This document shows, piece by piece, positions 1-7,745 of a DNA stretch of 64,000 nucleotides (the first letter of the stretch is position 1; each line of letters starts with the position of its first letter). The notes under the pieces were generated by a model. It searched no databases and was not told where the DNA came from. It was given only the letters and a program-made list of their open reading frames with translations. Origin of the DNA: Planotetraspora thailandica (GTDB lineage: Bacteria; Actinomycetota; Actinomycetes; Streptosporangiales; Streptosporangiaceae); NCBI RefSeq assembly GCF_016863335.1, contig NZ_BOOR01000027.1, positions 1-64,000 on the forward strand. The letters run 5' to 3'. The position numbers and the translations under genes were made by a program.

Positions 1-953
1 GCGCGACGGACAAGGCCGGGAACACCTCCGCCGTTGCGTCGGTGGCGTTCACGGTGGTGGCCCCGCAGGAGCAGGACACCACCGCGCCGCAGGTGACGGC
101 GCAGGTGTCGGGAGAGAAGAACTCCGACGGCGCCTACGTGGGTTCCGCCACGGTGACGGTCTCGGCGAGTGACACCGGTTCCGGGGTCGACAAGGTCGAG
201 TACTCACTCGACGGGCAGCCGTTCGCGGTCTACACGAACCCGCTCGTGGTCAATCAGCCGGGCGCGCACAACGTGGGCTACCGGGCCACCGACAAGGCCG
301 GGAACACCTCGAATGTGAGCACGGCGACGTTCACGGTGGTGGCTGCGCAGCCGAAGGACACCACCCCGCCGCAGGTGTCGGCGTCGGTGTCGGGCAACAA
401 GGACGCGAACGGCAACTACATCGGCTCGGCCACGGTGACGGTTTCGGCGAGTGACACCGAGTCCGGGGTGGACAAGGTGGAGTATTCGCTGGACGGTGGT
501 GCGTTCGCGGCGTATTCGGCTCCGGTGTCGGTCAACCAGGTGGGCGCGCACACGGCGCGGTACCGGGCGACGGACAAGGCCGGGAACACCTCCGCCGTGG
601 GGTCGGTGGCGTTCACGGTGGTGGCCCCGCAGGGGCAGGACACCACTGCGCCGCAGGTGACGGCGCAGGTCACCGGAAACCAGGATTGGGCCTGGAACTA
701 CGTGGACTCGGCCACGCTGACGGTTTCGGCGAGCGACACCGGGTCCGGGGTGGACACGGTGGAGTACTCGATCGACGGGCAGCCGTTCGCGGTTTACACC
801 AAGGCGCTCGTGGTCAACCAGCCGGGCGCGCACACCGTGAACTACCGGGCCACCGACAAGGCCGGCAACACCTCGAATGTGAGCACGGCGAAGTTCTCGG
901 TCGTCGAGGCCGGCTCGGACTGTTCGAAGCCGGGCAAGGGCAACTGCAAGTGA
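1..953 (+). CDS. C-terminal part of an extracellular Ig-like (OmpL47-type) repeat protein, 5' partial
   Basis: The frame is open from base 3 and ends at TGA 951-953; the start lies left of the window. It carries three copies of a roughly 94-residue beta-sandwich module. Each opens with DTTAPQV or DTTPPQV, contains SGVDKVEYSLDG-like text and closes with RATDKAGNTS. The layout matches the OmpL47-type Ig-like module that actinomycetes append to large secreted enzymes and adhesins. The product ends in a short Lys/Cys tail (SDCSKPGKGNCK). I see no sortase signal or membrane anchor in the visible part, so a secreted product is likely. The catalytic or binding part is outside the window, so the overall function is unknown. 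Confidence 0.8.
   Translation, partial: ATDKAGNTSAVASVAFTVVAPQEQDTTAPQVTAQVSGEKNSDGAYVGSATVTVSASDTGSGVDKVEYSLDGQPFAVYTNPLVVNQPGAHNVGYRATDKAGNTSNVSTATFTVVAAQPKDTTPPQVSASVSGNKDANGNYIGSATVTVSASDTESGVDKVEYSLDGGAFAAYSAPVSVNQVGAHTARYRATDKAGNTSAVGSVAFTVVAPQGQDTTAPQVTAQVTGNQDWAWNYVDSATLTVSASDTGSGVDTVEYSIDGQPFAVYTKALVVNQPGAHTVNYRATDKAGNTSNVSTAKFSVVEAGSDCSKPGKGNCK
75..920 (+). repeat. Three in-frame 282-bp coding repeats
   Basis: The repeat units begin at 75, 357 and 639, a constant 282-bp step (94 codons). Long stretches are identical, for example the blocks encoding RATDKAGNTS and PQVTAQV. The first and third units are the closest pair, sharing SxDGQPFAVYT and LVVNQPGAH, which suggests recent duplication or gene conversion. 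Confidence 0.8.
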
Positions 954-967
954 TTCATTGAGCCGGC

Positions 968-1003
968 GGGCGACCTCAATCCACCAGTGGGCAGAGGTCG
1001 CCC
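968..1003. terminator. Hairpin terminator after the repeat protein
   Basis: A 10-bp perfect inverted repeat (GGGCGACCTC at 968-977, GAGGTCGCCC at 994-1003) with a 16-nt loop lies 15 bp after the stop codon and is followed by GTTT. Confidence 0.6.
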
Positions 1004-1143
1004 GTTTGGCGACGGTTCGGAACGTCTCCTGACGGGTGCGGCTCGATCAGTCTCCACCCATTCAGACATTCAAAAGTCAAGTAGCGACAAAGCCGGTGAA
1101 AATAGCTAATCTCCCGTGGCATCCAATGATCACGGGAGTGTCT

Positions 1144-2955
1144 ATGAACATTCGCCGAAAGACATCGACCGCCGCGGCGGCCGGTGCACTGGTCACCATC
1201 GCCACCCTCGCCGCGGGCGGATTGCCCGCAGCTGCCCAAGCCGGACCGGCGACTGCGGCAGCCGGGGTCCCGGTCACCCACGAGGAGAACCCACGGGTTC
1301 CGGAGGGCGCTGCATGGACGGAGGCGTACTTCCCGTCCTCGGATGGCAGCGGTGTCGAACTGCACGCCGACGTATTACGTCCGGCACATCTGCCGGCCAA
1401 AGCGAAGACGCCGGTGATCCTCTCGGTGGGCCCCTACTTCGCACACGCGGGGCAGACGGGGCCCGAGGGATGGGACCGGGTCGGACCATCGGCCCGCTTC
1501 CAGGACTTCATCGACGGCGCCGACCTGATGGCGCGCGGCTACACCTTCGTCATGGTCGACCTGCGCGGCTTCGGCGGGAGCACCGGGTGCCTGGACTGGG
1601 TCGGTCCGGGTGAGCAGGCCGACGTCCGGGCTGCCATCGACTGGGCGGCCGGCCAGCCCTGGTCGACCGGCAAGGTCGGCATGTACGGCAAGTCGTACGA
1701 CGCCGTCACCGGGCTGGTGGGCAACAACCTCAAGATGAAAAGCCTGAAGGCGGTCGTCGCGCAAGAGCCGGTCTGGAACATGTACAACTACCTGTTCAGC
1801 AACGAGGTTGCGCGCCCCAACGTCACGGGCACGCCGGACGCGTACAACTCGATCGCGGTGATGCCTCCGATGGGCGATGACAGCGACCGCTACAAGGCGA
1901 ATGCGGAGTACGAGGAAAGCCATCCGGAGTGCCTGAGCGACAACCTCACCAACAACAACAACCCCGACCTGGACTCTGCGTACTGGAGAGCCCGCAACCT
2001 GGCCGCCGACGCGAAGGGCACCAGCACGCCGTTGTTCGTGACCCAGGGGTTCATCGAGAACAACACCAAGCCTGAGGACATGGACGTGTACCTGGCCAAC
2101 CACCGGGGCCGGGAACGCGGCTGGCTCGGCCAGTGGGAGCACGTGCGGGGCAACGAAACCGACGCGAACGGCCGACTGTTGCAGGGCCGTGCCGGCTGGT
2201 TCGACGAGGTCATGCGGTTCTACGACCAGTACCTCCGCGGCGTCAAACCGTCGGTGACCGACCCGGCGTTCGCAATCGAGGACAGCCTGGGCCACTGGCG
2301 CGCCCAGCCGACCTGGCCTGTGACCACGACGTCGTACGACTCGCGGCTCGCCTCCGGCCAGTACGTCGACAACGGCGGTGGCTCGGCGGTGAGCACCCTG
2401 GCGGACAACGGGCGCTGGGACATGGAGCGGGCGCCTCAGATCGAGCCGCTGACCGACACCGAGAAGAACCAGGCCAGGCTGGCCGAGACCACCGACACCA
2501 GCTTCTGGACCTGGTCCACGCCCGCGTCCCAGACGGTCCGGATCACCGGTACGCCGAAGATCAGGCTCAACGCGAGCGCGAGCGGTAACGTCATGGTCCG
2601 CCTGTGGGACGTCGCTCCGGACGGCACGGCAACGATGTTCGACGAGAACGTCGCCCTCCTGAAGGGGGGATCCATCTCGTTCGACCTGAAGTCGGCCGAC
2701 TGGACCATCAAGCAGGGCCACCGGCTGGGGGTCCAGATCGGGACCATCGACTCCCGCGGCTGGCGGGACGTGCCCTCGAACCACACGATCAAGGTCTCGG
2801 ACGCGCGGCTGTTCCTGGACGTGCAGGCCCTGAGGTTCGACGTGCCGACCCAGGGTGACCGCTCGCCGTATTTGGACCGGTACCTCGCGGCGAACACCAC
2901 CACGCTCAGCGACATCGGTCCCGGCACCTTCCCGCTGAAGGTCTCGAAGCACTGA
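1144..2955 (+). CDS. Secreted CocE/NonD-family hydrolase (X-Pro dipeptidyl-peptidase S15-like)
   Basis: A serine hydrolase predicted to cleave ester or amide bonds outside the cell. From ATG 1144 (GGGAG upstream) the product is 603 aa and begins with a signal peptide: an NIRRK basic head, a hydrophobic stretch, then an Ala-rich cleavage region. A longer frame exists upstream, but this start places the signal peptide at the N-terminus. The alpha/beta-hydrolase core has the nucleophile elbow GKSYDAVTG (Ser about 184) and VDLRGFGGSTG upstream of it. A His in QWEHVRGNE (about 333) is a good candidate for the triad. The C-terminal third fits the jelly-roll domain of the S15/CocE family (VRLWDVAPDG, DVPSNHTIKVSDARL). 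Length and layout match the family; the substrate is unknown. The gene is monocistronic between two strong hairpins. Confidence 0.85.
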   Translation: MNIRRKTSTAAAAGALVTIATLAAGGLPAAAQAGPATAAAGVPVTHEENPRVPEGAAWTEAYFPSSDGSGVELHADVLRPAHLPAKAKTPVILSVGPYFAHAGQTGPEGWDRVGPSARFQDFIDGADLMARGYTFVMVDLRGFGGSTGCLDWVGPGEQADVRAAIDWAAGQPWSTGKVGMYGKSYDAVTGLVGNNLKMKSLKAVVAQEPVWNMYNYLFSNEVARPNVTGTPDAYNSIAVMPPMGDDSDRYKANAEYEESHPECLSDNLTNNNNPDLDSAYWRARNLAADAKGTSTPLFVTQGFIENNTKPEDMDVYLANHRGRERGWLGQWEHVRGNETDANGRLLQGRAGWFDEVMRFYDQYLRGVKPSVTDPAFAIEDSLGHWRAQPTWPVTTTSYDSRLASGQYVDNGGGSAVSTLADNGRWDMERAPQIEPLTDTEKNQARLAETTDTSFWTWSTPASQTVRITGTPKIRLNASASGNVMVRLWDVAPDGTATMFDENVALLKGGSISFDLKSADWTIKQGHRLGVQIGTIDSRGWRDVPSNHTIKVSDARLFLDVQALRFDVPTQGDRSPYLDRYLAANTTTLSDIGPGTFPLKVSKH

Positions 2956-2960
2956 CCAAG

Positions 2961-3000
2961 CGGCTGCCCGGGACCCGCCGTGGCGGGTCCCGGGCAGCCG
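2961..3000. terminator. Strong 19-bp-stem terminator
   Basis: A perfect 19-bp inverted repeat (2961-2979 against 2982-3000) with a 2-nt loop starts 6 bp after the hydrolase stop. It can also serve the convergent operon on the minus strand. Confidence 0.8.
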
Positions 3001-3036
3001 GCCGACCGCCTCGCCTAGAGGCCGAATCCATGGGAT

Positions 3037-3048
3037 GCAACCGATTGC
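3037..3048. promoter_or_regulatory. LacI-family operator-like site beyond the 3' end of the ABC operon
   Basis: GCAACCGATTGC has the LacI/GalR pattern with a central CG. It is the exact reverse complement of the site at 7251-7262 upstream of the same operon. It lies between the hydrolase terminator and the stop of the LVIVD gene, where no promoter is obvious. It may be a looping site or chance; the identity to the upstream site argues against chance. Confidence 0.45.
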
Positions 3049-3096
3049 GACAGCCGTATCAGCGGACGGGCGGATCGGCGGTCGGTGGGGCGGCCG

Positions 3097-4281
3097 TCAC
3101 GCACGCGCCTCCTCCATCAGCGCGGCCAGTTCGGGCTCCGGTTCGAGGACGAACAGCCCGCCGTGGGTTCGATCGGTCACCCATACGAGTCCGTCCGCGT
3201 CGACGAACAGGTCGTTGGCCTGAGGCGCATCCTGGCCTGGCGGCGTTTCGGAGACCCAGTGGGCGATCTCGCGTGGGTCGTCCGCATCCTCCAGGTCATA
3301 GACGCGCACGCCTGCGTTGAAGTACGTGGCGAAGACGAGCCGCTCGCTCCGGTACGACCCCTGCCTGTTCTCGTGCAGGCAGTGCGGCCCGAAACGCATC
3401 GGACGGTCGTCGTACGGACCGTCCGGACGGGGGAGGGCTCCGCGGTACCGGGGCTCCGACGGGTCGGCGACGTCGACGAGGTGGATGCGCCGCTCGGGAG
3501 CGTGCGGACCGTCGTGCTGCTGCTCATCGGTCACCACGAGGAGGTTGCGGGCCGGCAGGGGGAGACAGGTGTGCGTCGCGCCCCCGCCCCACCGGCAGCG
3601 GCCGATCATCTTCGGTGCCGCGATGTCGGACACGTCGAGCACGACCAGGTTGGCGTCGTCGAAGCCGAGGTAGGCGACGTCGCCGGAGAGGAGGGCGTGG
3701 TGAGCGGCGTACCGCATACCCTTCGGCCAGTCCGGCTGCTCGCCGCCCGCTTCCCACTGACCCGGCCACCACCAGCGGCCCGCCTCGACGGGATGCGCCG
3801 GATCCGCGAGGTCGACCACGACCCAGATGCGATCCCTGAAGCCGTCCGGCACCGCCGACATGTGGGCGTACCTGCCGCCCTCCCACACGATGCGGTGGAC
3901 GCCCTTGCCCCCAGACTCCCAGAACGCGATCTGCTCGGGGGCGAACGGGTCCGTCAGGTCGTACACCGCGAGCCCGGCCGAGTGGGGGCCGAGCGGCCCG
4001 GTCGGCCGGTACGGAAAGCGCTCGTGGTTGACGAGCAGCAGTCCGCCGGCGACCTGGACCTTGTGCGTGTGGGTGTTGTCGGGCGCGGGCCACTGGTCCA
4101 CCAGCCGAGGACGCCGCGGGTCCGACACGTCCAGGATCGAGGTGCCCATCCGGGACGTCCCGGTGTGGCCGACGTAGAGCGCGTCGCCCTCGCGCATCAC
4201 CTGCATCCCGTCGCCGTTGCCCGCGAGGTCGTGATGCGCGAGAAGCCGCAGCCTCTTGGCGCCGGCTGTTCCCACTCCCAT
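3097..4281 (-). CDS. LVIVD-repeat beta-propeller protein
   Basis: A 394-residue protein built of repeated segments such as TSILDVSDPRRPRLVDQW, LAVYDLTDPFAPEQIAFW, VVVDLADPAHPVEAGRWWW and LVVLDVSDIAAPKMIGRC. These are the LVIVD-type blades of a beta-propeller. No signal peptide is seen, so it is probably cytoplasmic. Conserved His (THTHKV, THTCLPLP, PHCLHEN) are spread over the blades and could bind a metal, as in selenium-binding-protein-like propellers; this is inference. It starts 3 bp after the substrate-binding protein stop and is the last gene of the four-gene ABC operon, which suggests it processes or senses the imported compound. The exact activity is unknown. Confidence 0.75.
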   Translation of the reverse strand: MGVGTAGAKRLRLLAHHDLAGNGDGMQVMREGDALYVGHTGTSRMGTSILDVSDPRRPRLVDQWPAPDNTHTHKVQVAGGLLLVNHERFPYRPTGPLGPHSAGLAVYDLTDPFAPEQIAFWESGGKGVHRIVWEGGRYAHMSAVPDGFRDRIWVVVDLADPAHPVEAGRWWWPGQWEAGGEQPDWPKGMRYAAHHALLSGDVAYLGFDDANLVVLDVSDIAAPKMIGRCRWGGGATHTCLPLPARNLLVVTDEQQHDGPHAPERRIHLVDVADPSEPRYRGALPRPDGPYDDRPMRFGPHCLHENRQGSYRSERLVFATYFNAGVRVYDLEDADDPREIAHWVSETPPGQDAPQANDLFVDADGLVWVTDRTHGGLFVLEPEPELAALMEEARA

Positions 4282-4284
4282 GGC

Positions 4285-5370
4285 TCAGACGCTCCCGAGG
4301 GCGGGCCTGAACGGCAGGCCGAGGATCTTCTGGGCACGCCACAGTGGGACGAGGTAGGTGTACTGACGCCAGTCGGTGCCTTCGGGAACCGACTTGAATC
4401 CGATCTGGTCCTGGATGAACTTGTCCATGTCGGCGGGCTCGAATCCGCCGTCGGCGACGTGGTAGTCGGGGGCGTTCTCCGCCGAGTACGCGTCAGCGAA
4501 CTCCGGCGGGACATCGAAGCCGTGCTTCACCATCAGGGCCAGGACTTCGTCCTTGTTCGCCTGGTTCGTGATGAACTGGCGTGCCTTCAGGGTGGCGGTG
4601 AGGAACGCCGTGACGGTTTCCGGGCTCTCCTGGAGCAGCTTGTTGGCCGCCCACCCGTTCTGCGGCACCCTGCGGGTCTCCTCGAACAGGAACTTGCCGC
4701 CCTCACGCTCCAGCACCTTCCGGTGGCGAAGCTGGAGGCTGGCGCCGTCGACCACGCCGGCGATCACGGACTGCAGGCGCTCGTTGGACTGCCCGCCGGT
4801 GCTGACGATCTTGACGTCCTGGTCCGGGACGACGCCGTTCTTGGTGAGCAGTTCCCGCAGGATCGCGTCGTTGCGGCTGTTGAACTGCCCTCCCGTGATC
4901 GTCTTGCCCTTCAGGTCGGCGGCCGTGTTGATGCCCTTGTGGACGCCCAGGATGTTGGCCTCCCCGCCCAGGTAGACCGACAGGAACCGCACTCCCGTGT
5001 TGCTCTTCTTCGCCGCGGCGATGGACGTGTCGGAGTCGTAGAGCGCCATGTCGAGCGAACCGCCGATGAGGGCGGGCAGCGGGTCCTCGATGGTCTTGAT
5101 CTCGACCGTGTCGATGCCGACCTCCTTGAAGTAGCCCTTGTCCTGGGCCACCAGGATGTCCTCGTGGAACAGGTAGTACGGGTTGTCGACGCCGACCACG
5201 AGGTCGCGCTTGACCTTGCTCGTGTCGATCGTGGCGCTGATGTCCGCGGCGGTCGTCGGAGCGCCGGAGTTGGCGGCGTTCGGGGCGGCGCCGCCTCCGC
5301 CTCCGCCGCCGCAGGCCGCAAGGAGGAGCGTGACGCTGAAGACGGTCAGTAGCTGCTTGGATCTGTGCAT
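4285..5370 (-). CDS. ABC transporter substrate-binding lipoprotein (SsuA/THI5/NMT1-like)
   Basis: The periplasmic-type binding component of an importer, 361 aa from ATG 5370 with AGGAGT upstream; a longer upstream frame has no comparable ribosome site. The N-terminus MHRSKQLLTVFSVTLLLAAC is a lipoprotein signal with the lipobox LAAC, followed by a Gly-rich linker. The mature part has the SsuA/THI5 layout: VGVDNPYYLFHEDILVAQDK, then GYFKEVGIDTVEI, LIGGSLDMALYDSDTSI and AADLKGKTITGG. Family substrates include nitrate, alkanesulfonates, taurine, pyrimidine precursors and aromatic acids; the sequence does not decide between them. It sits between the permease gene and the LVIVD gene. A 116-bp gap separates it from the permease stop. 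Confidence 0.85.
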   Translation of the reverse strand: MHRSKQLLTVFSVTLLLAACGGGGGGGAAPNAANSGAPTTAADISATIDTSKVKRDLVVGVDNPYYLFHEDILVAQDKGYFKEVGIDTVEIKTIEDPLPALIGGSLDMALYDSDTSIAAAKKSNTGVRFLSVYLGGEANILGVHKGINTAADLKGKTITGGQFNSRNDAILRELLTKNGVVPDQDVKIVSTGGQSNERLQSVIAGVVDGASLQLRHRKVLEREGGKFLFEETRRVPQNGWAANKLLQESPETVTAFLTATLKARQFITNQANKDEVLALMVKHGFDVPPEFADAYSAENAPDYHVADGGFEPADMDKFIQDQIGFKSVPEGTDWRQYTYLVPLWRAQKILGLPFRPALGSV

Positions 5371-5486
5371 CGGTGACTCCTGGGCGTCGTCCCATGGACA
5401 GGTGGGGGGACAGCGAACCGTGCCGGCTCTGGGGGGAGATCTGTATGGGTGGCGGTGAGGAGATCGGTGCGTGCGTGTCGCCAGGT

Positions 5487-6332
5487 CTACGCGCGGGCGA
5501 TGTCGCGCCATGGCGCCGCGCGCTGTTCGAGCCAGCGCATCGCCTGCACCAGCCCGACGGACATGACGGCGAGAAGGATCAGGGTCGCGTACAACATCGG
5601 CGCGTCGAACTGCTCGCCTGCCTTGTCGAGCAGGTAACCGAGCCCGTTTCCCCCGCCGCCGAGCAGCTCACCGATGAGCATGCCGACCAGGCCTCGGGCG
5701 ATGCCCTGGTTGACGCCGGCGATCACGAAGGGAAGCGTGTACGGAAGGATCACTTTGAGGTAGATCTGGGGCCTGTTGGCGCCGAACACCTCGCCCGCGC
5801 GAATCAGTGACGGCTCGACCGTCTTCACGCCCGCCATGCAGTTGACCATGATCGGGAACACGGCCGACAAGACGATGATCGTCAACTGCATGGCGTTGCC
5901 GAATCCCATGATCAGGATCAGCAGAGGGATGAGGGCGACACGGGGGAGCGAGGTCATCGCCCAGACGTAGGGGCTGAGGATGAGATCGGCCACCTTGCTC
6001 GCGCCCATCAGCAGGCCGACGGGGATGCCGATGACCGCGGAGATCGCCAGGCCGATGAGGAAGTTCGTCAGACTGTGGCTGAGCTGCGGCCAGATGGTGC
6101 CGTCGGCGAACCCGTTGAACAGGGCGGCGAACATGTCGCCGGCCTTCGGGAAGAACAGCGGATTGATCACCTCAGCGCGGGCGACGACCTCCCACAACAC
6201 GAAGAAGACGCCCAGGTTGAGCACGGTGATCGCGATGGTCCTGAACCGCGCGAACCGGCTGACGTGGATTGTCTCGATCTGCCGGCCGTCCGCGCGCTCG
6301 ATGCCAGGCGTGCCCTGGGTCGTCTCGGTCAT
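5487..6332 (-). CDS. ABC transporter permease (SsuC/NrtB-like)
   Basis: A membrane component of the same importer, 281 aa from ATG 6332, which overlaps the ATPase stop as ATGA. It has about six hydrophobic segments, among them TIAITVLNLGVFFVLWEVVA and FLIGLAISAVIGIPVGLLMG. The cytoplasmic EAA-type loop is visible as AGEVFGANRPQIYLKVILPY (EAA---G pattern in variant form), where the ATPase docks. Length and topology are normal for the BPD_transp_1 family. Translational coupling to the ATPase supports one operon transcribed from the promoter region around 7.2-7.4 kb. Confidence 0.88.
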   Translation of the reverse strand: MTETTQGTPGIERADGRQIETIHVSRFARFRTIAITVLNLGVFFVLWEVVARAEVINPLFFPKAGDMFAALFNGFADGTIWPQLSHSLTNFLIGLAISAVIGIPVGLLMGASKVADLILSPYVWAMTSLPRVALIPLLILIMGFGNAMQLTIIVLSAVFPIMVNCMAGVKTVEPSLIRAGEVFGANRPQIYLKVILPYTLPFVIAGVNQGIARGLVGMLIGELLGGGGNGLGYLLDKAGEQFDAPMLYATLILLAVMSVGLVQAMRWLEQRAAPWRDIARA

Positions 6333-7198
6333 CGTGCCGCCTGCTTCGCGCCCAGGGCCTCGTCGGCGAGAAGCGACCATAGATGGCTGCGTATCTCTCC
6401 GAACCTGGGCGACCGTTGAACGTCGGCCTGTTCGTCGAACCGCGGTCGCGGGAGGTCGACGTCGATGACCTCCCGGATGGTGCCGGGGCGCTTGCTGATG
6501 ACCACGATGCGGTCGGCGAGCAGGATGGCCTCGTCGATCGAGTGCGTGATGAAGACGACCGTCTGCCGGGTCTCAGCGATGATCTTCTCCAGCTCCGCCT
6601 GCATGGCTTCACGCGTCATGGCGTCCACCGCGCCGAACGGCTCGTCCATGAGCAGGATCTCGGGTTCCGTGACGAGCGCCCGCGCGATCCCGACCCGCTG
6701 GCGCATGCCTCCCGACAATTCGTGGGGGTAGGACTTCTCGAAACCCGTCAGCCCGACGAGCTCCAGCGCACGCGCGACCCGTCCGGCCTGCGCGGACTTC
6801 GGCACGTGCCCGCGCCGGTTCTCCATGGCGAACCGGATGTTGCGTTCGACCGTCCGCCACGGCAGCAGCGCGTAGTCCTGGAAGACCATCGCCCGGTCGG
6901 CGCCCGGTCCGGCGACCTCGCTGCCGCGCACCCGTACGGATCCCTCGGTCGGCTTGACGAATCCCGCGATCAGATTGATGAACGTCGTCTTCCCGCAGCC
7001 GGAGGGGCCGACGATGGCGAGGAACTCGCCCCGCCGTACCTGGAGTGAGACGTCCCGCAGCGCGATCAGCCGGGTGAGCTCTCGCCTGTTCTCATAACCC
7101 GCGGTCACATGTAATGCCTCGATGAGCGCCGGCTCCGGCGATTCGTCGCTCACGGCGCGTAGTGCGCCGGGCGCATGGTGAGCCTCCACATGCCCCAT
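6329..7198 (-). CDS. ABC transporter ATP-binding protein (SsuB/NrtD/TauB-like)
   Basis: A 289-residue energising subunit. It has Walker A GPSGCGKTT, a Q-loop in VFQDYALLPW, the signature LSGGMRQRVGIARAL, Walker B ILLMDEPFGAVD and the switch His in VVFITHSIDEA. The class is that of nitrate/sulfonate/taurine importers. ATG 7198 has GGGAG upstream; a GTG about 15 codons later is also possible because the first residues are not conserved-looking. First gene of the operon ATPase-permease-binding protein-LVIVD, with LacI-type operators about 60 and 170 bp upstream. Confidence 0.9.
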   Translation of the reverse strand: MGHVEAHHAPGALRAVSDESPEPALIEALHVTAGYENRRELTRLIALRDVSLQVRRGEFLAIVGPSGCGKTTFINLIAGFVKPTEGSVRVRGSEVAGPGADRAMVFQDYALLPWRTVERNIRFAMENRRGHVPKSAQAGRVARALELVGLTGFEKSYPHELSGGMRQRVGIARALVTEPEILLMDEPFGAVDAMTREAMQAELEKIIAETRQTVVFITHSIDEAILLADRIVVISKRPGTIREVIDVDLPRPRFDEQADVQRSPRFGEIRSHLWSLLADEALGAKQAAR

Positions 7199-7250
7199 CC
7201 CAGCTCCCTGCTCAGATCAGTCTGTTTTCCTGCCTCTGGCGTTGACCACT

Positions 7251-7262
7251 GCAATCGGTTGC
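7251..7262. promoter_or_regulatory. LacI-family operator-like site, operon-proximal
   Basis: GCAATCGGTTGC, 53 bp upstream of the ATPase start. It shares 11 of 12 bases with the perfect palindrome at 7362-7373 and is the reverse complement of 3037-3048. The 111-bp spacing between the two upstream sites is near ten and a half helical turns. Confidence 0.6.
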
Positions 7263-7361
7263 GCTGACGGTACCCAACGGGTCTAACAGCGTCAAGAAGG
7301 TAATTGTGCTGGGCCTTTGTATTAAGGGGGCTCATCTGGGCCGATAGGAACAGGCTGGTGC

Positions 7362-7373
7362 GCAATCGATTGC
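7362..7373. promoter_or_regulatory. LacI-family operator, perfect palindrome
   Basis: GCAATCGATTGC is a perfect 12-bp palindrome with the central CG typical of LacI/PurR/CcpA-type operators. It lies in the region between the ABC operon (minus) and the alpha-galactosidase (plus) and could control either. No lacI-family gene is in the window. Confidence 0.65.
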
Positions 7374-7493
7374 TAAATGAGATCGATTCCAGGGTTCGAT
7401 GTGTGCAAGGGGCCGCATGCAAGATCACGTCGGGATTCGGGTCGGATGAGATCACTTCCCGGCACTCAAGAACTCATAAATTACGAATTATCG

Positions 7494-7521
7494 TTGACAT
7501 GCCGCCGTAACGAGATACAAG
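7494..7521 (+). promoter_or_regulatory. Candidate promoter for the alpha-galactosidase gene
   Basis: TTGACA (7494-7499) is followed after 16 bp by TACAAG (7516-7521), in locally AT-rich DNA. Between it and the enzyme start is a short ORF (ATG 7555 to TAG 7701, 48 codons) with AGGAG seven bases upstream. I do not recognise the peptide; it may be an upstream ORF or non-coding. Confidence 0.4.
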
Positions 7522-7745
7522 ATCCTGGGAACCAAACACCTCAGGAGTGCGGACATGACTGGGTCTGGCAGCCGGTCGGGGACGTTCCTCGAAGGAACGC
7601 ACGGTGCCACTCCGGGCTCCCGCGCCGGTGCGCAACCCGCACATGCGCTGGAGCGGGGTGAAGGCGGACACGCAAGCAGGTCCAGGACGCGATGCAAGTA
7701 GCCCATCGTGGCGTCCGCCATTCCTCGGCAGTAAAGGAACCCGAT

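Noticed and set aside
204-833. Long minus-strand frame opposite the Ig-like repeats
   Set aside because: Arg/His-rich shadow of the plus-strand repeats in GC-rich DNA, with no family-like text.
3085-5352. 755-codon plus-strand frame across the ABC operon
   Set aside because: It mirrors the LVIVD and binding-protein genes, is Val/Arg/Asp-rich with no domain, and the minus-strand genes have clear motifs and ribosome sites.
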